DNA of 34,583 bases from Candidatus Saccharimonadota bacterium (GTDB lineage Bacteria; Patescibacteriota; Saccharimonadia; Saccharimonadales; JACDFO01), in assembly GCA_013815785.1 (NCBI GenBank), contig JACDFO010000003.1, positions 1 through 34,583 of the forward strand, written 5' to 3'. Every line of letters begins with the position of its first letter. The stretch's first letter is position 1. Shown one piece after another: positions 15,972 to 23,963 of this stretch. The notes beneath the pieces are model-generated. The model had not been told where the DNA came from. It searched no databases and saw only the letters and a list, made by a program, of their open reading frames with translations. Position numbers and translations under genes: made by a program.

Positions 15972-17366
15972 ATGAGTAAAAAGTTACCAATTGTTGCGAT
16001 TGTGGGACGGGCCAATGTTGGCAAGTCAAGTTTGTTCAATGCGATCTTGGATAGGCGCGAAGCTATTGTAGCCAAAGAAGCAGGGACCACCCGGGACAGC
16101 ATCTGGGCAAAAGCTTGGCATATCGACCAACAGTTTTGGCTAATCGATACAGCCGGCATGAAGCAAGCTGAGGATGATTTTGAATTTACGATTCAGGAAC
16201 AGATTGCCCAAGCAGCAGATAGCGCAGACGTAATTTGGGTTTTAATCGAGGCGGACGCAATTATTAGCGACGAAGACCGTAAAGTGGCTAAGATGGCCCT
16301 CAAAACCAAGAAACCAGTGTTTTTGGTAGTCAACAAGCTCGATAAAAAGCCCAAAGCCGTGCCGGAAGATTATCAACGCCTTGGCATTAAAACGATTATT
16401 TTAACTAGCACAACTCAATTTAAAGGTATCGAATTATTACTCGATACACTTGTTGAGATTATTCCTAAGGCCATCGAGCGCGACGCGGACGATCGTGTCC
16501 GTCTGGCAATCTTGGGACGACCAAATGTCGGAAAGTCAGCCTTGTTTAACACCTTATCCAAGAAACAACAGGCAGTGGTGTCGGACCGTGCTGGTACTAC
16601 CCGTGACGTAAACCGTAACGTTGTGAAATACCAAGGCAAAGAAATTGAATTATTAGACACGGCCGGTATTAGACGATCTGGCAAAATAGGCAAGGGCATC
16701 GAACATTTTAGTGTTATTCGTACAGTAGCGGCGATTGAACAAGCAGATGTCTGTCTGTTACTCATGGATGCTACTGAACTGAATGTTGCGTTGGACCAAA
16801 AAATTGCCGGGATGGTCAAAGAAGCGGGCAAGGGACTTATTTTAGTCGTTAGCAAATGGGACAGTTTAGAAGAAAAGGATGCATTTACACGCGATGCGCT
16901 AGCACCGCAAATTATACGAAATTACGATTTTGTGCCATGGGCACCACTGATATTTACTAGCTCTGTTACGGGCCAGAACGTCACAAAATTATTTGACCTT
17001 ACGCTAGATATTGTCGGTAAACGCCAAACTTTGGTAAAAACCCGCGAGTTAAACCAGTGGCTCCGTCAGGTGACCGACAAGCATCCGCCAGCCGGGCTCA
17101 AAAACCGCGCCCCTAAACTCAACTATATGGTCCAGGAAGCCGAAAACCCAACCAACTTTAAGATTTATGGTGCGCACACCAAGTTTTTGCATTGGAGTTA
17201 TAAGCGCTACATGGATAAAGAACTCCGTTATAAATTTGGCTTTGAAGGTACACCAGTACATTTTTGGTTCTTCGAGAAACACGAAACCCACAAACACGGT
17301 GTAAGCCCAACCAAAGAAAAGAACAAAGCAATCCGCCGCCGCGAAGCCGCCGACAACCCCTACTAG
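15972..17366 (+). CDS. der: Ribosome biogenesis GTPase Der (EngA)
   Basis: Der has two GTPase domains in tandem and acts in 50S subunit assembly. Domain 1 shows GRANVGKSSLFN, DTAGM and NKLDKK. Domain 2 begins near residue 175 with GRPNVGKSALFN, followed by DTAGIRR and SKWDS. The C-terminal KH-like domain (about 360-450) includes the NFKIYGAH stretch. The 464-residue length is typical. It starts 7 bases after TATAAT with no Shine-Dalgarno. pth follows by 32 bases on the same strand. Confidence 0.96.
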   Translation: MSKKLPIVAIVGRANVGKSSLFNAILDRREAIVAKEAGTTRDSIWAKAWHIDQQFWLIDTAGMKQAEDDFEFTIQEQIAQAADSADVIWVLIEADAIISDEDRKVAKMALKTKKPVFLVVNKLDKKPKAVPEDYQRLGIKTIILTSTTQFKGIELLLDTLVEIIPKAIERDADDRVRLAILGRPNVGKSALFNTLSKKQQAVVSDRAGTTRDVNRNVVKYQGKEIELLDTAGIRRSGKIGKGIEHFSVIRTVAAIEQADVCLLLMDATELNVALDQKIAGMVKEAGKGLILVVSKWDSLEEKDAFTRDALAPQIIRNYDFVPWAPLIFTSSVTGQNVTKLFDLTLDIVGKRQTLVKTRELNQWLRQVTDKHPPAGLKNRAPKLNYMVQEAENPTNFKIYGAHTKFLHWSYKRYMDKELRYKFGFEGTPVHFWFFEKHETHKHGVSPTKEKNKAIRRREAADNPY

Positions 17367-17398
17367 CTTCAAATCTTTAAATTCTATATCCTAATTAC

Positions 17399-18046
17399 AT
17401 GGCACTATTTCAGAAGAATCCTTATGACTCAACAGAAAAACTACCTCTATACACTCTTGGACTTACTAAAAGCGTTTTAGTAGTGGGTCTTGGCAATAAA
17501 GGTAAGAACTACGAGGGAACACGTCATAATATCGGCTTTGAGTGTATCGACGCTTTTGCAAAAGCCACGGAATTACCCGAATGGATAGAGAAGAAATACC
17601 TTAAATGCCTCCATACAAGCGGCACAGTGGGCAATACACGCGTCATTGCCATTAAGCCTTCTACTTTTATGAATCTAAGCGGCGAGGCGGTACAGGCTGT
17701 TGCAAACTTTTATAAAATACCTCCGAGTCAAATTATAGTTGTACATGATGAGTTGGATATACCTTTTGGACAGATTCGCACCCGGGTTGGCGGAAGCGAT
17801 GCTGGCAATAACGGCATTAAGTCTATTATCCAGCATATGGGCGAGTCTGCTGGCCAGCAGATTGGCAGGGTCCGTATCGGCATTAAAGCCGCAACTCCAA
17901 TGGAAAGCTCGGATTTCGTACTAGGCAAGTTTGCTGCTAAGGAACAAAAGCAGCTGCCGCACCTCATCAAAGAGGCAACTGCTATCTTGACCGAATACGT
18001 CTATAGCGCCCAACTACCTCACGAAACCCGCAAATTTATCGTCTAA
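17399..18046 (+). CDS. pth: Peptidyl-tRNA hydrolase
   Basis: Pth releases peptides from tRNAs that have dropped off the ribosome. The 215-residue protein has about 24 extra N-terminal residues before the core (LVVGLGNKG). The catalytic His is His43 in TRHNIGF; the conserved Asn is in KPSTFMNLSG and the Asp in VHDELDIPFG. In the loop that reads GGHNGLK in E. coli, this protein has AGNNGIK, so the tRNA-contacting His (His113 there) is Asn. The core motifs are otherwise intact, so it should be active. It follows der closely, and its stop overlaps the convergent gene at 18043 by 4 bases. Confidence 0.93.
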   Translation: MALFQKNPYDSTEKLPLYTLGLTKSVLVVGLGNKGKNYEGTRHNIGFECIDAFAKATELPEWIEKKYLKCLHTSGTVGNTRVIAIKPSTFMNLSGEAVQAVANFYKIPPSQIIVVHDELDIPFGQIRTRVGGSDAGNNGIKSIIQHMGESAGQQIGRVRIGIKAATPMESSDFVLGKFAAKEQKQLPHLIKEATAILTEYVYSAQLPHETRKFIV

Positions 18047-18351
18047 CTATCACGCTCGCCGAGCTCTTGGACTACTTCATCGAACATGGTCACAATAGCT
18101 GTGCGGGTTGCTAATTCACGGCCGATTGCTCTGGCAATATTGCTTCGAATTTGAGCACCCGCTAGATCAGTAATTATCCGGCCGGCAGTTATGTTGTCCT
18201 CGGTCTGTATGCTCGCCAGCCGATCAAGCTCTGTATCTGCCGCCAAACGTTCTTGGTGCAAATCGAACTCATTCATGTCGATTGGGCTGTCGTAACCACT
18301 CCGTCGCTGCTCATGAACAGTTAGGTAGGCTTTGTCTCCGAATATTTCCAT
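18043..18351 (-). CDS. Hypothetical small helical protein
   Basis: The 102-residue protein has no family I recognise. It begins MEIFGDKAYLTVHEQRR and then becomes strongly helical (about residues 28-95), acidic, and free of membrane segments. The last half, with alternating Ala/Ile/Arg, could form a helical hairpin or dimer. It overlaps the end of pth tail to tail by 4 bases, a tight arrangement that supports a real gene. No Shine-Dalgarno is evident; the region before the ATG is very AT-rich. Confidence 0.6.
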   Translation of the reverse strand: MEIFGDKAYLTVHEQRRSGYDSPIDMNEFDLHQERLAADTELDRLASIQTEDNITAGRIITDLAGAQIRSNIARAIGRELATRTAIVTMFDEVVQELGERDS

Positions 18352-18418
18352 TAACTATATTATATCATATTTTTTTGCAAAAAAATACCGATGGCCGGGA
18401 ACCGCTTCACCAATAAAC

Positions 18419-18463
18419 AAAAAGGACCTCTGGAGGGGGTGGGCACCGCCAGAGATCCTTTTT
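18419..18463. terminator. Strong bidirectional intrinsic terminator
   Basis: The stem AAAAAGGA-c-CTCTGG (18419-18433) pairs with CCAGAG-a-TCCTTTTT (18449-18463), 14 pairs with one mismatch, around a G-rich loop. It has an A run on one side and a T run on the other, so it can act in both directions. It lies about 370 bases after pth and upstream of the 18351 start, so which transcript it ends is unclear; a transcript from the 18.5-18.8 kb region is one possibility. Confidence 0.75.
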
Positions 18464-18630
18464 GGGCTCGAACGAATCAAGCCCGAATTACACCCTTCAA
18501 CCCACCCAGCGAAACATCGGACATCAAAATCAATCAAATGCCGTGTCAGCCATAAAGACTATCTTTGGGACTCGCTTTGAAATTACCAGATATAATCATA
18601 AAGATCATAGCGGGGGCAGTGGTTAAAGGG

Positions 18631-18748
18631 GTTAGTTTGTTTTAGAACGATGTAATCTCAAGGATTACTACAGCTAAACTAAGTGGAGGGTAACGACTTG
18701 GTTGCAGCACGCTCTAAAACAATCTAACAGTGTTCCCGTTAAAACGGG
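18631..18748. ncRNA. Candidate structured RNA upstream of dprA
   Basis: GTTAGTTTGTTTTAGA (18631-18646) pairs with 18713-18728, with 15 of 16 positions matching. Inside are the hairpin GTAATC/GATTAC with a 5-base loop (18652-18668) and an 8-bp stem with one G-U (18677-18684 with 18696-18703) whose loop contains GGAGGG. A further hairpin, CCCGT/ACGGG (18735-18748), follows. TATAAT at 18591-18596 could start a plus-strand transcript. The rest of 18352-18851 has no convincing gene. I cannot match this to a known RNA; a dprA leader or an independent small RNA are both possible. Confidence 0.45.
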
Positions 18749-18851
18749 TGTTAGAATAGGGGTATAAGGTACAGTAAGGCGCTTGCGCGCATTACGAATT
18801 GCTATTTTAGCAAATTAATGTCCTTATGTCAATACTTAAATACATTTATAT

Positions 18852-19712
18852 ATGACTGTCAAGAAACTTACGCTTAAAAATACTGCCATTCCTGAAACTC
18901 TTAGAAACATTCCTAATCCCCCCAAGGAACTATATATCTTGGGCGATTTAACACCTTTGCTCGACCGTCCCAGGGTAGCGATAGTGGGAAGCCGGAAGGT
19001 TACGCCCTACGGCCGTCAAGTTACCCAGCAGTTGGCTAGAGAGCTCGCTCTAGCGGGTGTAGTAATTATTAGCGGCTTGGCGTTAGGAATAGATGCGATA
19101 GCTCATCAGGCAGCCCTGGAAGTTGGAGGGAAATGCATAGCGATATTACCTACGAGCTTAGAAGAAATATATCCGTCTAGCCATCGACAGTTAGCAGAGC
19201 AAATTCTTCGAACAGGCGGGGCACTAATCAGCGAATATCCAGAGGGAATGCCAAGTCTAAAAAAGAACTTTATCGAACGTAATCGCTTAGTTTCCGGACT
19301 TTCTGACGGCGTACTCATACCCGAAGCTGCCATCAAAAGCGGTACATTACACACCGCAAACTTTGCTTTGGACCAAGGAAGAACTGTGATGGCGGTCCCC
19401 GGGAACATCACATCACCCACCAGCCAAGGCACGAACAGCTTACTTAAGACTGGTGCCATATTGGTTACGGAAACCACCGATATCCTAACCGCACTGCACT
19501 TAACACCAAAAGATATGCAGCGGCAGCTACCACTAGCCGCTAATAAGGCAGAGCAGGCCATTTTAGATCTGCTTGCATCGGGAGTCAGTGACGGATCCGT
19601 TTTACTAGCAGACAGTGGTCTAGGTCCTAGCGAATTCAATCAAACGCTAACTATGTTAGAAATAACTGGGAAAATTAAACCACTCGGTATGGGTCATTGG
19701 TCTTTGATGTAA
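18852..19712 (+). CDS. dprA: DNA processing protein DprA
   Basis: DprA binds incoming single-stranded DNA during natural transformation and loads RecA on it. The 286-residue protein has the Rossmann-like core: VGSRKVTPYGR near residue 45, ISGLALGIDAIAHQAAL, then FIERNRLVSGLSDGVLIPEA, AVPGNITSP and GTNSLLKTGA. The N-terminal SAM-like domain of longer homologues is reduced to about 30 residues. The C-terminal 50 residues resemble the winged-helix domain (AILDLLASG and LTMLEITGKI). Its presence suggests the organism takes up DNA; competence genes such as comEC are not in the window. A zinc-ribbon protein gene follows by 9 bases. Confidence 0.94.
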   Translation: MTVKKLTLKNTAIPETLRNIPNPPKELYILGDLTPLLDRPRVAIVGSRKVTPYGRQVTQQLARELALAGVVIISGLALGIDAIAHQAALEVGGKCIAILPTSLEEIYPSSHRQLAEQILRTGGALISEYPEGMPSLKKNFIERNRLVSGLSDGVLIPEAAIKSGTLHTANFALDQGRTVMAVPGNITSPTSQGTNSLLKTGAILVTETTDILTALHLTPKDMQRQLPLAANKAEQAILDLLASGVSDGSVLLADSGLGPSEFNQTLTMLEITGKIKPLGMGHWSLM

Positions 19713-19721
19713 ACTGACTTT

Positions 19722-19916
19722 ATGGGATTATTTTCATTTTTATTTGGACCAAAAAAACATACCTGCAAGACTAAACGAAGGTTTGCAAACGAACAGGCCG
19801 CTAAAGCTGCCCTAAAACTTATAAATCCTTCTAGGAAACAGGGTAAACCTTTCCGCTGCTACAAATGCCCAGAATGCGCGGGCTATCATCTTTCTTCCAA
19901 GCCAGCCCGCAAATAA
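19722..19916 (+). CDS. Small basic zinc-ribbon protein
   Basis: The 64-residue protein is basic. Its C-terminus reads CYKCPECAGYHLSSK, where three cysteines and a histidine could bind zinc, with a further Cys near residue 15 (KKHTCKTKRRF). Similar miniproteins ending in a YKCPECxGYHL motif are, as I recall, common in CPR bacteria and phages, with unknown function; nucleic-acid binding is plausible. It lies 9 bases after dprA and just before topA, so it may be cotranscribed with dprA. Confidence 0.75.
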   Translation: MGLFSFLFGPKKHTCKTKRRFANEQAAKAALKLINPSRKQGKPFRCYKCPECAGYHLSSKPARK

Positions 19917-19985
19917 AGTTTGCTTTTATAAATAATTCCGCGTAGTCTAGGCCTTTGCATATATAAGAATGAAAGAGCAGTAAGG

Positions 19986-19991
19986 TATACT
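19986..19991 (+). promoter_or_regulatory. -10 box of topA, 8 bases before the ATG
   Basis: TATACT followed by TAAGCGCA and then ATG predicts a leaderless message. No clear -35 or Shine-Dalgarno is seen. Confidence 0.4.
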
Positions 19992-19999
19992 TAAGCGCA

Positions 20000-22294
20000 A
20001 TGGCAAAGAATCTGGTGATAGTTGAGAGTCCGGCAAAAGCCAAGACCATAGAAAAATATCTAGGGTCAGATTTTTCTGTGAAAAGTAGTTTTGGACATAT
20101 ACGTGATCTTCCTAAGAAGGGCTTGAACATTGATGTTGCAGATAATTTTGAACCTACCTATGCCGTCAGTGCCGATAAGACCAAGATTGTCGCCGAGCTA
20201 AAAAAAGCTGCCAAAGGCGCTGAAGTATGGCTAGCGAGTGATGAAGACCGCGAAGGGGAGGCAATCGCCTGGCACTTGTGCAAGGCATTAGACCTCAAAC
20301 CAGAAAACACCAAACGAATCGTGTTTCATGAGATTACCAAGCCGGCTATAGAGCATGCCGTTAAAAATCCTCGCACTGTAGATATTAAATTAGTGGACGC
20401 ACAGCAAGCCAGGCGAGTCCTGGACCGTTTGGTTGGTTATGAACTTAGCCCGGTATTATGGAAGAAAGTTCGCCCAGGCTTAAGTGCTGGACGCGTACAA
20501 TCTGTTGCTGTTCGCATTATCGTAGAACGTGAACGAGAAATCAAAGAATTTGCCAGCGCCGGAACTTATAAAGTAACTGCCCAGTTTCAGACAAGCAAAA
20601 CCGAACTACCGGCCGAACTTTCGGTACGCATGGACTCGCTAGAGCTGGCTGAAGGCTTATTAAATGACTGTTTAGCAGCCGATTATAAAGTTACAAGTGT
20701 CGAGCAAAAGCCAGGCACCCGCAATCCCTCAGCGCCATTCACGACCAGCACCTTACAGCAGGAAGCTTCTCGCAAGCTTGGCTTTAGTGTCAAGCAGACT
20801 ATGACGGTCGCTCAGCGTTTATACGAAAGTGGACACATCACCTATATGCGTACGGACAGTACGATTCTCTCGGGTCAAGCCATCAAAGCGGCCGAGCAGT
20901 ACATAAAAAAGGAATTCGGCGCCAAATACCACCAGGTACGTCAGTATAAAACCAAAGATAAGGGTGCCCAAGAGGCTCACGAAGCCATCCGACCGACCAG
21001 CTTTACAAAGAAGGGTGCTGGCGAAGATGCCACCCAGATGAAACTGTACGAGCTAATATGGCGCCGGGCACTCGCTAGCCAGATGACGGCTGCTGAAGTT
21101 GATCGTACTGATGTAAGCATCAGTATCAGTAACCGTAAGGAAACATTCGGTGCTAAAGGCGAAGTACTGCGTTTTGACGGTTTTTTCAAAGTCTATGGTG
21201 GCGGCAAAGACGACGTTATTTTGCCAGATTTAGAGATTGGACAGCCACTGAATCTTAATTTGATGCAAGCAACCGAAACATTCAGCAAGCCACCAGCCCG
21301 CTACTCCGAAGCTGCTTTGGTCCGCAAGCTTGAAGAACTTGGTATTGGACGGCCAAGCACGTACGCACCGACTATTTCCACGGTTCAGGCCAGAGGTTAT
21401 GTCGAGCGAGTAGACTTAGAAGGCGAACAGCGTGAGATAACCATCCTGGAACTCAGTAAAGGCAAGATTGAAACCAAAAAAGAGCAACAAAATTTTGGTG
21501 CCGACAGAGGCAAGCTAATTCCAACCCCGCTAGCTGATGTAACCACTGATTTTTTGGTAAAGAATTTTGCCAGCATCGTAGATTATGACTTTACGGCTAA
21601 AGTCGAAGCAGATTTTGATGGCATAGCCGAGGGTAAAGAGCAGTGGCAGGCCATGATAAAAGGTTTTTATAACAAGTTTCATCCGTTGGTTGAAAAATCC
21701 GAAAACGTTTCGCGCGAAGAAAGTACTCAGACCAGAGTGCTCGGTCAAGATCCGAAGAGCGGCAAACCCGTCATGGCCCGCTATGGCCGCTATGGCCCAA
21801 TGCTTCAACGCGGTGAAACTGAAAGTGAAGAGAAGCCCGACTTTGCCCCGATGGCAGCTGGCGCAACCATCGAAGACATAACATTCGAGCAAGCTATGGA
21901 AATGTTCAAATTACCTCGCCTGGTCGGCACCACCGATGATGGCCAAGAGATAAAAGCTAATATCGGTCGTTTTGGTCCATATATCGTCGTCGGCAAGCTG
22001 TTCGTATCTATCAAGCCGCATGATCCTATGAAAATATCCGAAGAAGAAGCTCGCGAATTTTATGATAAGAAACTAGAACAAGAAGCGAATAAATATATTC
22101 AGAAGTTCCCTAGTGGTATCAACGTCGTAAATGGTCCGTATGGTCCTTATGTAACAGATGGCAAAAAAAACGCTCGCTTAGCCAAAACCGTCGATCCAGC
22201 CAAGCTAACTGAAGCTGAAGCCAAAGAGCTCATTGAAAAAGCACCTGCTAAAGGCAAAAAACGTTTTGTCCGCCGCAAAACCAACAAAAAATAA
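20000..22294 (+). CDS. topA: DNA topoisomerase I
   Basis: TopA relaxes negative supercoils through a single-strand break. The 764-residue protein opens with the Toprim domain (LVIVESPAKAKTIEKYL, then SDEDREGEAIAWHL). The QQARRVLDRLVGYELSP and GLSAGRVQSVAVR motifs follow, with catalytic Tyr282 in GHITYMRTDST. The C-terminus lacks the cysteine zinc ribbons of E. coli TopA. It has three short repeats of the type seen in actinobacterial TopA (RYGRYGPMLQRG, IGRFGPYIVVGK, NGPYGPYVTDGK) and a Lys/Arg-rich end, which probably bind DNA. The ATG follows a TATACT box by 8 bases. Confidence 0.96.
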   Translation: MAKNLVIVESPAKAKTIEKYLGSDFSVKSSFGHIRDLPKKGLNIDVADNFEPTYAVSADKTKIVAELKKAAKGAEVWLASDEDREGEAIAWHLCKALDLKPENTKRIVFHEITKPAIEHAVKNPRTVDIKLVDAQQARRVLDRLVGYELSPVLWKKVRPGLSAGRVQSVAVRIIVEREREIKEFASAGTYKVTAQFQTSKTELPAELSVRMDSLELAEGLLNDCLAADYKVTSVEQKPGTRNPSAPFTTSTLQQEASRKLGFSVKQTMTVAQRLYESGHITYMRTDSTILSGQAIKAAEQYIKKEFGAKYHQVRQYKTKDKGAQEAHEAIRPTSFTKKGAGEDATQMKLYELIWRRALASQMTAAEVDRTDVSISISNRKETFGAKGEVLRFDGFFKVYGGGKDDVILPDLEIGQPLNLNLMQATETFSKPPARYSEAALVRKLEELGIGRPSTYAPTISTVQARGYVERVDLEGEQREITILELSKGKIETKKEQQNFGADRGKLIPTPLADVTTDFLVKNFASIVDYDFTAKVEADFDGIAEGKEQWQAMIKGFYNKFHPLVEKSENVSREESTQTRVLGQDPKSGKPVMARYGRYGPMLQRGETESEEKPDFAPMAAGATIEDITFEQAMEMFKLPRLVGTTDDGQEIKANIGRFGPYIVVGKLFVSIKPHDPMKISEEEAREFYDKKLEQEANKYIQKFPSGINVVNGPYGPYVTDGKKNARLAKTVDPAKLTEAEAKELIEKAPAKGKKRFVRRKTNKK

Positions 22295-22408
22295 TCATTT
22301 TTCCACAATTTGTAGTCTGTGCAAGGGTATTTCGTAGTAATATTGCCTGCACACGTAACGGAATATATGTCCATTTCATGCTAAAATAGTAAATAAGTCC
22401 TTATACCA

Positions 22409-22437
22409 TTGACTTTGTACATGATATGTTTTACAAT
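22409..22437 (+). promoter_or_regulatory. Sigma-70-type promoter of the sigma4-HARE gene
   Basis: TTGACT (22409-22414) and TACAAT (22432-22437) are separated by exactly 17 bp. Transcription would begin near 22444, leaving about 29 bases of leader containing AAGGA before the ATG at 22473. This gene therefore has a conventional leader, unlike several neighbours. Confidence 0.7.
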
Positions 22438-22472
22438 TATATTAAATTAGTAAGTAAGGACAGATTACAGCA

Positions 22473-23513
22473 ATGGCTGACACTACCACTACCAAGAAGC
22501 TCAACATTGAGAAAATCGTCAACGATATCCTTGGCACTATAGACCGCGAGCGTGAACGCGAGATTGTTGCACGCCGTTATGGTCTATTTGATCGCAAGGA
22601 AACACTTGAGCAAATCGGTGAACTGTTGGGTATTACTCGCGAGCGTGTTCGTCAGCTCGAAAAGGCCGTTGTTGCCCGTCTAAAGGCAACTGCAGACGCG
22701 AAGCAGCTACCTCATATGTATGAAGTACAGGAAGCGTTTAAGCGCGAAGTTGAAGCAATGGGTAAGGTGTCCCGTATATCTGAACTTTCTAAGAAGTTAA
22801 CAAAGGACAATACCCGTATTGACCAGGCTAGAATCTCATTTTTAGCCCGTTTGTGCCCAGAACTAGTCGTTATTGACGATAATGATCACTATTATCATGC
22901 AGTAGGCATCAAGCAGGTCCATGACGAAAAGAAAATCAAAGACCACGTAACTAAAATTACAGAGGCCATCAAGGGCTTGGGAGCACCAGTAGAAATTGCT
23001 AAAATAGCCGATGCAGCAGGGCAGAGCGACCACAAACACGCCGAAGCACTTGCCAGCACATCTAAAGCTCTTGCGACCCTCAACGGCCGTTGGGGACTTA
23101 TCAAATGGCCGATGGTCAATCCAAAAAACATTCGTGATAAAATTTACGTTATTTTGCACGAAGCAGGGAAGCACATGCACTTTAACGAAATCGCAGACTC
23201 TATAAAGCGAAGCGAGTTCAAACGCAAAGATGTAACTACTCAGGCAATTCATAACGAACTAATCAAAGACAAGCGCTTCGTACTGATCGGACGCGGAATC
23301 TACGCTCTAAAAGAATGGGGTTACGAAAAGGGTACTGTTGCAGATATTATTACTGAGGTACTTACAAAAGCTGCAGAGCCTATGCACCGCGACGATATCG
23401 TCCGTGAGGTCCTGAAAAGCCGCCACGTGAAGGAAACGACCATTCTCTTGAACCTACAAGGCAAACAGCAGTTCAAGCGAGTAGCCAAAGCCACCTACGC
23501 CCTCGCGGAATAA
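22473..23513 (+). CDS. Sigma region 4 fused to HARE-type helix domains
   Basis: The first 75 residues match sigma-70 region 4, including EREREIVARRYGLF and the helix-turn-helix TLEQIGELLGITRERVRQLE that normally reads the -35 box. No sigma region 2 is present, so it cannot melt a promoter as a full sigma factor does. Residues about 220-285 (IRDKIYVILHEAGKHMHFNEIADSI) and about 290-345 (TVADIITEVLTKAAEPMHRDDI) look like two HARE-HTH modules of the type in RNA polymerase delta subunit; an earlier one may lie at 155-215. It could dock on polymerase or promoter DNA as a regulator. The 346-residue gene has a strong promoter and leader. I believe such proteins are common in Saccharibacteria, but the role is not established. 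Confidence 0.75.
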   Translation: MADTTTTKKLNIEKIVNDILGTIDREREREIVARRYGLFDRKETLEQIGELLGITRERVRQLEKAVVARLKATADAKQLPHMYEVQEAFKREVEAMGKVSRISELSKKLTKDNTRIDQARISFLARLCPELVVIDDNDHYYHAVGIKQVHDEKKIKDHVTKITEAIKGLGAPVEIAKIADAAGQSDHKHAEALASTSKALATLNGRWGLIKWPMVNPKNIRDKIYVILHEAGKHMHFNEIADSIKRSEFKRKDVTTQAIHNELIKDKRFVLIGRGIYALKEWGYEKGTVADIITEVLTKAAEPMHRDDIVREVLKSRHVKETTILLNLQGKQQFKRVAKATYALAE

Positions 23514-23522
23514 CCATAATTC

Positions 23523-23963
23523 ATGAGTAATCGTGAAGCAATGGACTGCCAAACTCAGAGTGATGCCATGCCATTTCCCCCATTTTCGTTACTTACTCGT
23601 GGCGCGCGCTTAGATATCAATCACCATTTTTCTGAACTTTCACCAGAAGTCGAATTTTTTCGTGATTATATCGCGTCAGTTATAAATCCTGAAATTAACG
23701 ACGATAAGTTGAAGCCCGTCGAATCAATATATAGGATCGCTGGCTTCTTTATACATCTAGCAAACGGGTCTGGCGGAGTCTTAAGTAGGCGTGACGCTAT
23801 TGAATGCGAAGGCATCTTCAAGGGTTATCAAGACAAAGGCGTAACATTTCAAAATCCTAATCTTATAAATGCAGACTTCCTTTCTACCAAAATTACATCG
23901 TTAGGCCCACATACAGCCAAACAGATTGAAACGCTCGCACAAGAGATTACACAATCCAAATAA
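23523..23963 (+). CDS. Hypothetical protein downstream of the sigma4-HARE gene
   Basis: The 146-residue protein is of unknown family. It has a polar start, then a mostly helical body (SPEVEFFRDYIASVI, ESIYRIAGFFIHLANG) and a helical end (HTAKQIETLAQEITQ). The moderately hydrophobic stretch near residue 72 is too short to be a clear membrane helix. It starts 9 bases after the previous stop and is probably cotranscribed. The composition is like its neighbours. Confidence 0.6.
   Translation: MSNREAMDCQTQSDAMPFPPFSLLTRGARLDINHHFSELSPEVEFFRDYIASVINPEINDDKLKPVESIYRIAGFFIHLANGSGGVLSRRDAIECEGIFKGYQDKGVTFQNPNLINADFLSTKITSLGPHTAKQIETLAQEITQSK

Noticed and set aside
18332..18580. 82-residue plus-strand ORF
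   Set aside because: It reads straight through the bidirectional terminator at 18419-18463 and overlaps the start of the minus-strand gene.
18637..18646. CRISPR repeat or tracrRNA (the GTTTTAGA string)
   Set aside because: It occurs as one arm of a local helix, there is no repeat-spacer array, and no cas gene is in the window.
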